The translations under genes and the position numbers were made by a program. Positions 49,235 to 59,986 of a stretch of 64,000 bases of DNA are shown here, piece by piece. Source of the stretch: Sambucus nigra. Its lineage: Eukaryota > Streptophyta > Magnoliopsida > Dipsacales > Adoxaceae. The notes below the pieces were generated by a model, which saw only the letters and a program-made list of their open reading frames with translations, did not search any database and was not told the origin of the DNA. The stretch spans positions 202,299,660 to 202,363,659 of the forward strand of contig OX422213.1 of NCBI GenBank assembly GCA_949130495.1, written 5' to 3'. How positions within the stretch are numbered: the stretch's first letter is position 1; every line of letters starts with the position of its first letter.

Positions 49235-50099
49235 GACATCATAAGTCATTTGTATACTTTTATTTTGATATGAATGTAACTTCTCATTCTGCTTAGTGAA
49301 AAAGTGTTATTTACCAACTCTTGATGTTTTGAGGCTACACTGACTAACATGTTTTATTGATTTGCTAATCAGCATACTTGTCGACCAAATAATAGTGATT
49401 GACCACCTAGGGTCTTTTGTTTTTCAAGTGAACTTGTACTTATATTTTATCACTTTGAGCTTCTTAGCTGACTAAGTGGTATTATGAACTAGCGTTAGTC
49501 ATATGTAGTTATGTGTTTTAACATTCTCCCAGTCCAATATGCCTTAGTAATATCATTCCATCTACTTTACCTTTTAAGTCATGTCATCACACCCCTTAGG
49601 CCTAAGTAAGATGATGGAGAGAATGTACCTGGTAGATGGGCCATTCTCCCGAGTAGGGTTCTTACGGCCAGCAAAGTTGGCGACTAACCTAAGTTGGATT
49701 TATTACCTAAGGATTCCCTCTAGGGCTTTCTTTGTTACCAAGGAAACTAATGAGGTCTCTTGTGTTTGTAACAAGGACTTGAGGGCTTTAGTAATTGGAA
49801 TGCTTATATTGACTTGTTATAACTACTATGAACCCTGCTTGGCTCGTGAGGTTCTCTAATTTAAAACAACTTGAAAAACTTTCTATAATCCCAGGAGTTC
49901 TGCCATGCACATAAGAGTTATCATTTTGAAATATGCGTATTAATGAGATGTAACCAAGAAAAATCAAGCAGCCAATGCATAATATAAAAGTGCAGGGGCC
50001 AACGGGCCTTTATTTACTGAATATTGTCTGACAAGCAACATAAGTTTGAAAATGAAAATTTGCTTAAAGTAAATGTGCTAACAAAAGATAAATAATACT
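49235..50099. other. Non-coding interval between antisense ORF 2 and the end of pol
   Basis: About 860 bp separate the converging gene ends. An open frame of 92 codons (49581-49859, plus) has no recognisable relatives and is probably chance. T-rich sequence after 49250, with a long non-coding tail, is compatible with a 3' UTR for the antisense transcript. Confidence 0.5.
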
Positions 50100-51330
50100 A
50101 AAAGTAGAACTTCTTGAGATTGGATACATTCTAGGCTCTATGTATCTCTCTTTCCTCTAGCGTTTCCAAGTAATATACTCCTTAAACGTTGTCCCTGATT
50201 ACTCTGAATGACCCTTCCCAGTTTGGTCTCAGTTTTCCAGCGAATGGTCTCAGGGCACTGTTGAGGACTTTACTTAGGACATAATCTCCTATTAGAAACT
50301 TCCTCGGGTTAAATTTTTATTTCTACTGCCTAGCCAATCGTTGTTGGTAGGAAGACAACTTCGTTATGTCCATCTCTTTCCATTTGTCTACTAAGTTAAT
50401 ATTAGTGCGTAAGGCATCATCATTGAGTCCTTAGTCGACTAAGGTGGTTCCCATAGTGAGGAGTCCTGCCTCTAGTAGGATGATAACTTCCATCTCGTAC
50501 GCGAGCGTAAACGGTGTTTCCCAGTTGGTCTCCTTGGAGTGATACGGTAAGCCCAAAGAACATGAGGGAGCTCATCCACACATGCACCCTTAGCTATTTC
50601 TAACTGCTTTTTTAGTCCATAGATAATTGTTTTTTTGTAAGCATCTACCCGTCCGTTACTTTTAGGATACGCCACAGAACTGAAGTGGTGCCGAATACCA
50701 TATTCATTACAAAAACCTTAGAAGAAACTACATTTAAATTACGTACTGTTGTCGATGATGATATCCCTTGGTACCCCAAAGTGTGTCACGATGTTTCTCT
50801 CAAGATGAACCTGGTCATATCTGAGTCACGAATGTTCACCATTGGTTCTGCCTCTATCCATTTGGTGAAGTATTATGTGCCCACCAGCAGATACTTTCAA
50901 TTTTTAGATGCGATAGGTAGTGGTCCCACTATGTCTAGTCCCCATTAGGCGAATGACCATGGGCTTGTTAGTGACTTTAGGTCGCTGGCAGGATGGTGGA
51001 TTATTGGAGAGCACTTATGACATTTTTCACACTTACAAACGTAAATGCCTGCGTCCTTTTGTATATGGAATAATGATATGAGTACCAAAACCTCCCCCAA
51101 AACCTCTCCCAAAAGTGATGTGGATTACACTTGTTTTCTCACTTACCTATTAAGTGTTGCCTTATGGTATGGGTCAAGCCTGGGCACAAAAAATTATTAC
51201 TTTTGGGGGAGATTTTGGGGGACTTATTTGGGACTCATAGCAGGACTCTTGCATATGAGGCCACCAGTAACCCACCTTAATTGTTTCAAAGTCCAGGATC
51301 TTCCTCTTGTGTGACTCCCACAAATGCCCT
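50100..51330 (-). pseudogene. Integrase domain of the Tat pol polyprotein (decayed)
   Basis: Integrase joins the retrotransposon DNA to the host chromosome. Read on the minus strand, the zinc-binding region shows QKDAGIYVCKCEKCHKCSP (about 51050) and the catalytic core begins with SPWSFA, a stop, WGLDIVGPLP. FTKWIEAEPM follows, then GYQGISSS (frame disturbed) and FGTTSVLWR. The core resumes as VAYPKSNGRVDAYKKTI and DELPHVLWAYRITP (50675-50472), where the usual third catalytic Glu reads Asp. The C-terminal part has FLIGDYVLSKVLN, LRPNWEGSFRV and GVYYLETLE (about 50310-50130), like the normal end of gypsy integrases. A fold-back insertion lies at 51077-51239. Stops and frameshifts make it inactive. 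Confidence 0.8.
51077..51239. mobile_element. MITE-like fold-back element inside integrase, ~160 bp
   Basis: Left arm TATGAGTACCAAAACC plus TCCCCCAAAACCTCTCCCAA (51077-51115) is mirrored by the right arm, whose reverse complement reads TATGAGTCCCAAATAAG plus TCCCCCAAAATCTCCCCCAA (51239-51201). The arms are about 40 bp with only a few mismatches. The sequence interrupts the integrase just before QKDAGIYV; removing it leaves the neighbouring coding in the same frame, though a few codons short of typical integrases. TA flanks each side (51077-51078 and 51238-51239) and could be a target duplication of the mariner/Stowaway type. No terminal family could be named. Confidence 0.6.
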
Positions 51331-51689
51331 CATAAAGTTCATTGAGTACTTGCTCGGTGTCATTTAGGCGGATGCACTGGAGATAAGAACCTATGAATGA
51401 CTTCTTGTAGAGATTCCTTTATGGGGAGAGATAAAAGCAATACAACCTTGAACCTTACCTGATGGGCCGACCTTTTGTTATCGGGCAGTATGTCGCTCCA
51501 TAGATAATTAACGATGAGATCTATCCAATTGGGGGCCTTTTTTATGAGGAGGACCTGCTCGGCTACGTATGTCTGGTAAATACTTGGCTAAGTAAGGAAA
51601 TCTATCTGAATAGTTCTCCTTAGGTCAGAGTCAATTACTGAGCTCGGGGCTACTAAGGTGTCATCATGACTGTTCTTCCCCCAAGGGAA

Positions 51690-52020
51690 CTATTGAATGT
51701 CTACTTTATCGAATCCTGCCATACGTCCTCTTACCATAACGAGGTAGGTAGCCATTATATCATCTTTAGCATTAAAGTACCTGATCACTTGCTTGGAGAC
51801 CAATTTGAAGTTGCCGAATACGTGAAGGTGCTTTGCCCCCAGTACTTGGTCCTTACGCAATATAGCGATCAGTTCTTCGTACTCAGCTTCGTTATTAGAG
51901 GCCTCAAATCCCGATCTAATTCCGTTCTCAATCACAGTTTCTTCTCGGGTGATAAGAATGATCCTTACTCCTACCTCCTTAGAATGAGAGGATCCATCAA
52001 TGTATAGGGTCCAGTCCTTA
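51690..52020 (-). pseudogene. Second (archaeal-type) RNase H domain of Tat pol
   Basis: Minus-strand frame KDWTLYIDGSSHSKEVGVRI (from 52020) carries the first active-site Asp in YIDGSS. It continues to SGFEASNNEAEYEELIAILR with the conserved Glu. In the third motif, HVFGNFKLVSKQV, the usual Asp position reads Asn, which would impair catalysis. The end is AKDDIMATYL (51690-51780). A separate RNase H of this type between the normal RNase H and integrase is typical of plant Tat elements and is the main evidence for the lineage. Confidence 0.85.
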
Positions 52021-52089
52021 GACTATGCTTCGTCATTTGCTGACTGCTCCGCTTCCAGTTGGTCGATTGTTTAGGCTCCTACAAATTCA

Positions 52090-52681
52090 GCAAAAAAGTT
52101 TGCTAAGACCTGTCCCTTAAACATTAATCTTGGTTGGAAGTGTATATCGAATCTTCCAAGCTCGACCAATCATTTTAAAAGTAGATGGGAGAAGTTGGCT
52201 TTCAGTAGAACAAATTTGAGCGGGTAGGAAGTGATTAAAATTATTGAATGGGATTAAAAGTAATGCTTCAACTTCCTTGAGATGAATAGCAGTGCATAAA
52301 TGAGTTTTTCTAGAGGCAAGTACCGCTGCTCTGTGTCCAGAAGTATCTTCTGACATAATAAATTAGGTGATGACCTCCTTTCTTTTCACATACCAGGGCG
52401 GAGCTTACGGCGTGGTTTGATATTGTAAGGTAAAGGTATAATGAGTCTACATCATTTGGAATTACCAGCAGGGTTGGCTTGATAAGGTAGGATTTGATCT
52501 TTTTCAAATCTTTTGTACAGTTACCATTCGATATGAGGCCTTTATCCTTTTTTAAGGAGATGAAAGAATAGTCTACAGTGTTTTGATGACTTGGAAATGA
52601 AGCGATTGAGTGCCGCGAACATACTAGTGAGATTTTGAACATCTCGCAATGTCTGAGGAGGCTGGACTCTAGTGATATCAT
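52090..52681 (-). pseudogene. RT connection and first RNase H domain of Tat pol
   Basis: The minus-strand frame at 52681-52310 has HCEMFKISLVCSRHSIASF (connection region), CTKDLKKIKSYLIKPTLL, LYLYLTISNHAVSSALV and HHLIYYVRRYF. These correspond to the RNase H beginning in gypsy pol, degraded at several positions. Further left, in a shifted frame, are LPLEKLIYALLF, LLLKWLVELGRFDIHF and FKGQVLANFFAEF (52310-52090), the usual end of this domain before the tether. A frameshift near 52330 separates the two parts. Confidence 0.8.
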
Positions 52682-52784
52682 CGATCTAGTCTAGATTAGC
52701 CTCAATTAATTTTTTACTGACTAGGTAGGCTAGGAACTTTCCTCACTGGACATCGAATTAACACATACTCGCTTTAACCTTCAT

Positions 52785-53421
52785 TCAATACTTCCTGAGG
52801 ATCTCCAAAGTTCTAGCTAAGTCCATGAGGTGGTTTCCCTTGTTCTTTCTCTTGACTAGCATATCATCGATGTATACATCCATTATGTCTCCCATCTGTC
52901 TCTTGAACATCTTGGTAACCAGCCTCTGATAAGTTTCCCCGGTGTTATTTAAACCGAATGACATAACCTTATAGTAATATAGCTCAATGGGGGTTATAAA
53001 GGACATTTTATCCCGATCGGGTCCGAATAAAGGAATTTGATGGTATCCACAGTATACGTCCAGAAAACTCATTCTTTCATGTGTTGCCATAGCTTCAATC
53101 AATTAATCTATTTTAAGAAGCGAGAAACTGTCTTTAGGGCATGCTCTATTGAGGTCTGTGAAAACAATACAAACTCTCCAACTTCCATTACTTTTGCTTA
53201 CCAGCATTGGGTTGGTCAACCATTCGAGGAACTGAACTTCCTAAATGGATCTTAGATCTTACATCCAAAATCTTCCCTACTTTATTTTCCATCGCTTTAG
53301 CCTTCTTGAGGGCAGTTAAGCTAGCTTTCTGAATGATCGACTTGAGGGACGAAATGATGTGCATTCTATAGAAGGCTATATTAGGATTAACGTCCATTCT
53401 ATTATTCCCAAATGAAAACAT
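52785..53421 (-). pseudogene. Reverse transcriptase domain of Tat pol
   Basis: Reverse transcriptase copies the element's RNA into DNA. The N-terminal part at 53421-53188 has MDVNPNIAFYRM and KAKAMENKVGKIL. A frameshift leads into a part with CIVFTDLNRACPKDSFSL. The core at 53102-52785 is open: IEAMATHERMSFLDVYCGYH, FITPIELYYYKVMSFGLNN, TYQRLVTKMFKRQMGDIM and the catalytic VYIDDMLVK. The YIDD motif is intact. The frameshifts and stops elsewhere mean no complete enzyme. Confidence 0.9.
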
Positions 53422-53599
53422 CTAGGTTGTTTTTGAGAAAGGCAACCGATTATTTTTTCTCTTGATTGACAAGGGTATATCTAATTAGAAACTTCCTCTC
53501 TAGAACATTATCATTGGCTCCAACTTCTTCTAGGATTTCAATGACCCTGTCAACAGGGTGGATCCTGGTGTCTTTCACCCTAGGGTGGCCATACCGTAG

Positions 53600-54250
53600 T
53601 TATTATTTAGAGGGTACAGTACCCTCATGGGCTTCCTCCTGAGCGTCATTTATCTCCTTTTTATTTTCCTTATTGTTGTAAATAACTGTGATGAAGCATT
53701 TCCTATTAGTGGCCTGATCGTCATGTATTTTGACCATGCCCCGATCGGTAACACACTTCAACTTCTGTTGGTAAGTGGATGGTACAACCTTCATGGCATG
53801 CATCCATCATCTTCCTAAGATGGCATGATCTGGGGGATCAATGTACACCACTAAAAACTCGATTAGCTTTGAGATATTTCCTTCCCTTAGGGACAGGACT
53901 ATCTTTCCTAACGGCATCGTGATCCTTATTGCAATGTCGACCAATAAAAATGTGGTTTCTTTGAGGTCGGAGACGTTTAGCTTCAGCTTGTGGAACAAAT
54001 CTAGCTACATCACTTCTGATGAACTCTCCTAGTCCATGAGTAGCTTTTCAATGTCCTAATTGTCTATTCTGAGTGTGATCATCAATGCGTCATGATGCGG
54101 GGTTCTCACCCTAACCAAATCTTCCTCGGTGAAAACAATATGCTTAGTGTAGTCGACATCCTCTGGTTGCCGATGCTTACTAGCCTGGGTTTTAGCAGGG
54201 TCAATCTGAAATTCCTCCATAATGAAGGTAACATTCTTCAGTTCCATTCA
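53600..54250 (-). pseudogene. Aspartic protease region of Tat pol
   Basis: Minus strand, from 54247: FTEEDLVRVRTPHHDALMIT and LRIDN correspond to the segment preceding the protease active site. The DNGSS-type motif itself is damaged (around 54010-54050, with stops). After it comes FHKLKLNVSDLKETTFLLVD (53998), PLGKIVLSL, IEFLVVYIDPPDHAILGR (ending 53807), then HAMKVVPSTYQQKLKCVT, GMVKIHDDQATNRKCF (53803-53690). This order is typical of Tat-type gag-pol between gag and RT. Confidence 0.75.
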
Positions 54251-54339
54251 AATAACATTTCCTTGGATTTTCTTATGATCTGAGGCCTCGTGGATTACCA
54301 TGAACTCTGGGCCCGTATCATCGTCAAGGATGTTGTCCT

Positions 54340-55842
54340 TATTCTAGTCGCCATTGGCTGCGGTCTTATCTTCCTTCTTTTCGATGTACTCATTGAGGTG
54401 CCCAGCTTTGGGTAGCTCCTCCAGATGTGACTTCAGAGACTTGTAATTTTCAGTCCTCTTGTCGCCCTTTATGTAAAATGCACATCTCAGTGCATTGTTT
54501 CTTTTTGCTAGGTCACCACCCATCTTTTTTGGCCACTTGATGAAAATTTGATCTTTGATATTTCTTAAAATCTTATAAATTAGTTCCTTAAAGATTGTGT
54601 TAAAATCCTGGAGCACCTTGGAGGGATCAACCTTGTTCCCATTTTTGGAGTCATTCTTGTACCTACTCTTATTTCCCTTATTTGGAAAGTCACTCTTTTT
54701 TGTTCAATTATTCGCCTTTGCTCGACCGTTATCCCCTGCATTAGAGTTAACCACTCTTCCACCTTGGCATATTTCTCAATACGAGTCATGAGGTCATCAA
54801 TGGTGCTGGATTCTTTCTTAGTTAGGGACTGGTGCAATAAAAAGGTTGTCAGTAGACCAATTTTAAAGGATGATATGACTACTTGCACCAAACAGTCCTC
54901 GACCTCCTTGAAGACTTCCTAATACCTTTTAGTATAATCTCGAAGGCCCCCTTGTGGCTTCTTTTTCATCATAAGCAGTGCATCCATCCATTTAGGGTGG
55001 GATCTATTGATTATAAAGCAAATGGTGAAGGAATCTTCTAGAGCCTTGAAGTTTCTTATCGACCTCTGAGGCAACCTCTCAAATCACTTTTATGCTACAT
55101 CATGTAGGCTAGAAGGGAAAATTTGGCACATTAGTGCATCATTATGGCTCCATAAGGTAATTGTTTGTCTGTATTGCCGAACGTGGTCTATGGAGTCCAC
55201 CTTTCCATCGTAGATATTGAACCTGGGAATAATAGAATTCTTTGGGGGATCCTCTTCTTCTATTGCCTTGAAAAATAGGATTTTATCTGAGTATTGAGTG
55301 CCCTCCTGGATAGATCTATGGTGGACTCGGCTCTACGGTGAGATGGATTCTAGTCTATCTCCCTACGGACCAAAATCCTAATGTCTTAGTTCTATCGATC
55401 GTTAATCCTATGGCGTCTCTCAGGTTGGCCACGCTCTGATTGACCATGCTCTAATTTACCACGTTCAATTCCTTCTTGGTCATGCCTGAAGCTCCTCCCC
55501 CAGCTGCGAGTGTTACTCTCTTGAGGACTAGGAGTCCTATCTCGGTGCTTCCTGGTGCCCCTTTGGAGATGTCTCTCGATTCTCTCAATTCACTCTGGAG
55601 GTGAGCATTCTCTTCCACCTGGAGGCTTGTAGCCTCCTCTTTCTTGGGAAGCTTGGCTTCATAAGCTTTGACCAACCTAGAGATCTGTGTAGATCTTGGT
55701 GTCCCTAGATTTCTTTGGAAGGTTGCCTTTCCTAGAGAAACCTGGGGTTTGTATGTTGGAGAATCTACGACCTGACCCTAGGAAGAATTGAGTCTTCATG
55801 TACATCACCAACTTGAGTAATGTTGCTACTATGGTAAGACAT
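54340..55842 (-). pseudogene. gag region of the Tat element (decayed)
   Basis: A plausible start is ATG at 55842 (MSYHSSNITQVGDVHEDS), 45 bp inside the primer binding site. A segment with KKEEATSLQVEENAHLQ (about 55650) could be coiled coil. The gag core is recognisable at 55215-54860: IPRFNIYDGKVDSIDHVRQY, TLWSHNDALMCQIFPSSL, RNFKALEDSFTICF, PQGGLRDYTKRY, ISSFKIGLLTT. It is followed by TIDDLMTRIEKYAKVEE and, near 54480-54380, CAFYIKGDKRTENYKSLKSH with LEELPKAGHLNEYI, the degraded zinc-binding motif. Several stops interrupt the frame. Confidence 0.85.
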
Positions 55843-55886
55843 CACGGGCTTTCTATTTATGAAGATTTTAGCAGGAATATAAATCG

Positions 55887-55905
55887 CTTCCCACATACGG
55901 CATCA
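55887..55905 (-). other. Primer binding site of the Tat element
   Basis: Next to the inner edge of the 5' LTR the minus strand reads TGATGCCGTATGTGGGAAG, two bases after the LTR's terminal ACA. This resembles the TGGTGCCGTCTGTGGGAA-type site common in plant Tat elements, with substitutions. The matching tRNA was not determined. Confidence 0.7.
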
Positions 55906-55907
55906 AT

Positions 55908-56341
55908 TGTGAGTACAAGAAATATCACAATAAAGAGATCCACAAAATCAATCACAAAGAAAAAAAAGTAAATATTACACACAATAATGATATACGCGGT
56001 TCGATAACTTGCCTAAGTCCACAAAGATGTTATTGTTTTATTATAGCATCTATCAATGTTCCACGTTACATCCCCTTGCACCGGATCATGGTGTACAATT
56101 TATAGGTGCATCAAAGTAGAGATTGAGTTGTACAAGGAACTCAATTAACACATGAATATATCAAGGAGCACATGAATATCTCTTCCGAGATTATTGGTAA
56201 CTGATATGACTATATCCGTAAGTGTTCTAGTGTATTTGAAATAATCTTATGTGAATTAAATTATGATTTGGGCCAGGAAGCTCTTTGATTAATCTGGAGT
56301 GGTCGGCTACTCTCATGGGCCATGTTAAATGGGTCCCCTTA
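55908..56341 (-). repeat. 5' LTR of the Tat element (right), 434 bp
   Basis: It starts TGTGAGTACAAGAAATATCA and ends GGGTCCCCTTA, aligned with 45177-45613. As gag-pol is on the minus strand, this is the promoter-bearing copy. The outer terminal dinucleotide is TA instead of CA. Confidence 0.9.
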
Positions 56342-56346
56342 ATGAG
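56342..56346. repeat. Target site duplication, right copy
   Basis: ATGAG directly after the right LTR end (GGGTCCCCTTA). It matches 45172-45176 and fixes the element's right border. Confidence 0.85.
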
Positions 56347-58051
56347 TATATTGCATACTCTTACAGTTAAATTAAACCTTAATCTCATGTCAATGAATTA
56401 GAATGGTTTGATGATAAATCCTATAATTTGATCATGTAATCTTATTGAATTTGCTATATTCTAAATAACAATAACGATTCTTATAAAATACCTCATGTTT
56501 AATCAGTAATTAAAATAATTTGAGGTGAATTTGTTAAAATTATGAACTTAGGATTCTAAAACTTATAATCTAGACTTGATACATAAATCATTGTTAAAAT
56601 CTTCTAAAACTGTATTTTCTAGATTATTAATGTTGATAAACATCTTATACGTGAAGGGGAATAGGAGTTGGATCTATTATAGGCTTTGGGTCGAGGTTTT
56701 GGTATGTTAATGGTTGTTTTCAGAACTTAGAGAAAATGAACATTACATCATTCTCATTAGAACAAGATAGGGAATCTCGTTTGAACGACATATTAATTGG
56801 ATTGAACGATATAGGGCATTTTTCTAGATCGGCTTTTGTTTAAGTTCGAATGACTTTGTGATAGTTTTGCTATAACTTTGTAATTAATTAGAAATAACTA
56901 ATTTCAGACTTGTAACACTTTTTATAATTTGTGAGTAGACTAATTTTCTGTATTTGCTTTATGTGCAAGCATATCATCGTGTGTGACTTCTCATGGGGGA
57001 CCTACTAGGAGGGAATTTTATGTGATACTATGATATTAACTTGGTACTGCGCTAATAAAAGTAGGCTTACCTTAGTCCTTTTATCCCGATCCTATGGTTG
57101 ATGTACCCTTGTCCTAGATGGAGATAAATGAGGGATTTCTTTCATATAACCTTTGGTATGGTGGTTGTATTATAGATGAGAATGTGTAATGATTATCCCT
57201 TGTTAATGCTTTGAGGTTATAGGTTAAGGACGGCCTACAACTATACCTAATATGCACAAGTTATCTTCGAAGGTAATAAGGATAGGCCTTCATACCTTAT
57301 GTATGGTCTTGTCCATATACCATCTATTTGGATGTGAGTGGGGACATACTTACTTGGATATTGGACTTATATAATTATACTTCCTTTATTGAGGTTATAC
57401 GTGTGGTGTGTATCTGAGATATTGATTAGAAGACCCTATTAATTATAAACAATTAAGAAGATTTATAATTATGTATCATTAGGTTCTCTTAGGATTGGGA
57501 TTAAACCTCCATGTTATATTCATGTTGCTTAGTTTGTCTTAATTTAAAAACAACTAAAATATGAAAGGAAGATTCATTGTTATTATTATGACTCGACTTT
57601 AGTTAAATTTTAACTTTGTTTAGACTTGTTTGGTTTAATCTTATTTGTGACAGGTCCTGGGAAGTAACAATAGCCAAATCACCGATCTCTTCCCCTCACT
57701 ATCATTTCTAGATCTCATTCAAAGGATGTAGGTGTTAAGCCTACGTGCTCATTTCCATTTTTTATAAGTAATCATTTTCATTTATTAAATTTCATTTCTG
57801 AACGTATATAGTCGGATATTGGTATTGGAATTTATTTACTTTGAGGAATTTCATTTATAGTAATGCTGTTATATTTTTTATAACATTGGTACCAAAAGTT
57901 CATTTAGTTTATTCATATCGTTATCATTAACTCTTTATTTCCTTAGTTTTATTTTATTTAGTCATTCTTGGAATGATACGAATTACTTAGACTCCTATAT
58001 TATTTATATTTAGAATTGATCAATCTAGTTATCAATTTTATGGGGTGTCAC
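56347..58051 (+). mobile_element. Probable gypsy LTR remnant ending in a primer binding site
   Basis: The right end reads TTTATGGGGTGTCAC (58051), followed by TATGATCAGAGC and CAGGTTCTAGTGTCCTAGGA. The minus-strand gypsy element near 41350 has GGGGTGTCACA, TATCAGAGC and CAGGTTCTAGTGTCCTTTAGGA at the same positions. This region is therefore the end of a related element's LTR, here on the plus strand. The LTR's left end was not located, and it may start before the Tat insertion. No ORF of interest is seen. Confidence 0.5.
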
Positions 58052-58054
58052 GAT

Positions 58055-58066
58055 TATGATCAGAGC
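58055..58066 (+). other. Primer binding site remnant, tRNA-iMet type
   Basis: TATGATCAGAGC lies 4 bp after the LTR end. It is similar to TGGTATCAGAGC, with one inserted or changed base. The downstream sequence matches the leader of the gypsy element at 41350-41330. Confidence 0.6.
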
Positions 58067-59499
58067 ATTCCAGGTTCTAGTGTCCTAGGATTTTGAGTGC
58101 GTCCATCACTTTTAGACATTACGTTCCTTAATAATAAGTACCCAAGGGTAGTAATTAGGTTCCGAAGGTTTTTTTACTAGCCCAAACTCATGTAGGGGCA
58201 TTTGGGTCATTTTGATGTAGCCTATTAACCTAATTTTTGGATTTTTGTTTTAAACCATAATGGTTAGTTAGGTGAGGTAGCCATATCATTATTTCTAAAC
58301 CCTAAGAGAGAAGGAAGAGGGGAGATATAAGAGAAATCAAGGGAGAAATCTAGAGGAGGCAAATTAAGGAAAGGATTCGAGAAAAATCTAGCAACAATCC
58401 ATCACACATGAAGTAGATCAAACTCTACAAATATCATAAGGAAAGTAATTAAATTTATTTAATTTCATAGTAGTAGATTCTATTCATATCATAGTAGGTG
58501 ATGTGAAAAACTGTTTTAGATGGGGTTTTCACATGTAAAAAGGGGTTTTTTGTGAAATTGATCCCATGTATTGTAGTAAATGATTAATTGATGTTTTTAT
58601 CTGAATCATATTTAGTGGAATTAGAACTTTATTATAGATTTATAGGTTGATCAATGATTAATTGAGTGTTTTGAATCAAATCTAGGGTTATATTGAGATG
58701 TTCTTAATTTAGACCCATTGTAATGGATTAATTAGATGACGTTAGTTAATATTTGAAATAAGGATGATTGTTTGAGGTTGAGACCATCTAAGAATATTTT
58801 CCTTAGGTTCTACATGTTGTGGGGAAAGTATAATATCATGTAAAAGGGTATTTGGGATGAAATTAAAGAAGGAAAATCTAGGCTGAATTTACTAAATAGG
58901 TCGAGCGAACCGATTCACCCTTAGATGAACCGGTTCAATTTCCCTACTCATTCGGGTCATGGATTTGTAGATATTTTTGTTACGAATGCGTGGCCACCAG
59001 TTTCGTATTTTTTTTTATTTTTTTGAATTAGTTATGAACTTTATACCGAAGGGTGTACGAGACAAAAATCTTTAGTTGGTAATCTAGGGATGGATTTTAT
59101 CGTAGGAATGATTATGATTTATATGATTACAAAACCTTGTGGATATATTCTCCTAGTTTATACGAATTCTTAGTTGATGATATTGAGGTTAAGTAAATGA
59201 TTTTATACTTCTGCAGATTATGTTCAGTAAGGGAAATTTCGAGTAGACAAGAGTTAGCCTAATATACTTATACGTAGGGTATTTATGGAATAATAATACT
59301 CAAAATGTAGGAGACTGATGGATAGAGTGATTTCTAGTTTATACATTTAGGACTAGTTGGAAGAGTTCGGTAGAGTTCAATAATGAGAAACATGTTATAT
59401 TATTTAATTAAGAGGAAAATTTAATAAATTAAGATCTGTGAATAGAGTTAGGATCGGTGGGCTAGTGCTTCGAGTGATAGGTACGAATTAGTCAGTTCT

Positions 59500-59505
<6 letters not shown>

Positions 59506-59542
<37 letters not shown>
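59506..59542. repeat. (AT)n microsatellite
   Basis: About 18 consecutive TA units. Confidence 0.97.
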
Positions 59543-59545
<3 letters not shown>

Positions 59546-59892
59546 GTATAGAGACAGTATATATATACGAATATTAATAATATCTAGGTGTATGATATGT
59601 ATGTAAAACATAACCCTCTATTGCTATCAACAGAGGTTTTCGCAATGTGGGTGATCTTTCCTGGCAAAAAACAGCAGGCTAAGTATCGACCCCAGGTTAT
59701 AGCACCATGTTTATACCATGTGTGCTGATCATTCGAAGTGAGACAATTAGGGTATGGTTGGGACTTACTGCTAAATGACTTTTATCTCCTCTAGTACGTT
59801 TGCAATTTTATCGAGTCGGTGTGAGAATTCGATCACCGATAATCGGGATGAAGTGAGTATGCCTTAGATGATGATAACATTGTAGAGAAAGG

Positions 59893-59986
59893 CATCCAGT
59901 GAGTTTTTACTCGGTGTATGGAATCTAATGAGTTATTACTCGGGGGATGGCAAAATCTAATGAGTTATTACTAGGGGGATGGTGAC
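59893..59986. repeat. Short ~32-bp tandem repeat, three degenerate copies
   Basis: AATCTAATGAGTTATTACT followed by CGGGGGATGG (59922) and again with AGGGGGATGG (59954). A more diverged copy, CCAGTGAGTTTTTACTCGG, lies at 59895. It directly precedes the Tat LTR. Confidence 0.8.

Larger units (their letters stand above)
45177..56341 (-). mobile_element. Full-length Tat-type Ty3/gypsy retrotransposon, 11.2 kb, mutated
   Basis: Direct LTRs at 45177-45613 and 55908-56341 flank the element. The 5-bp sequence ATGAG occurs immediately outside both ends, so the insertion is structurally complete. Coding order on the minus strand from the right is gag, protease, RT, RNase H, a second archaeal-type RNase H, then integrase. 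The second RNase H placed between RNase H and integrase is a diagnostic of the plant Tat lineage. Between pol and the 3' LTR lie antisense ORFs on the plus strand, also known for Tat-type elements such as Grande and RIRE2. Stops and frameshifts in every gene and 80-85% LTR similarity by eye indicate an old, non-autonomous copy. Confidence 0.92.
58080..59986 (+). mobile_element. Gypsy LTR-like segment without genes, cut by the second Tat element
   Basis: AT-rich sequence with no ORF above 60 codons. Its layout recalls the 3-kb LTR of the gypsy element: a GGGGCATTTGGGTCATTTTG part (58195) similar to the LTR's GGGGCATTTTTAGACC, an AT microsatellite, and TTGCTATCAACAGAGGTT (59621) similar to the LTR's TTGCTATCACTGAGGTT. 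It stops at 59986 where the second Tat element's LTR begins. The assignment is tentative. Confidence 0.4.

Noticed and set aside
50685..50948. 87-codon plus-strand ORF
   Set aside because: It is the complement of the integrase core; the minus strand carries the integrase similarity.
51666..52007. 113-codon plus-strand ORF
   Set aside because: It is the complement of the second RNase H domain, whose motifs are clear on the minus strand.
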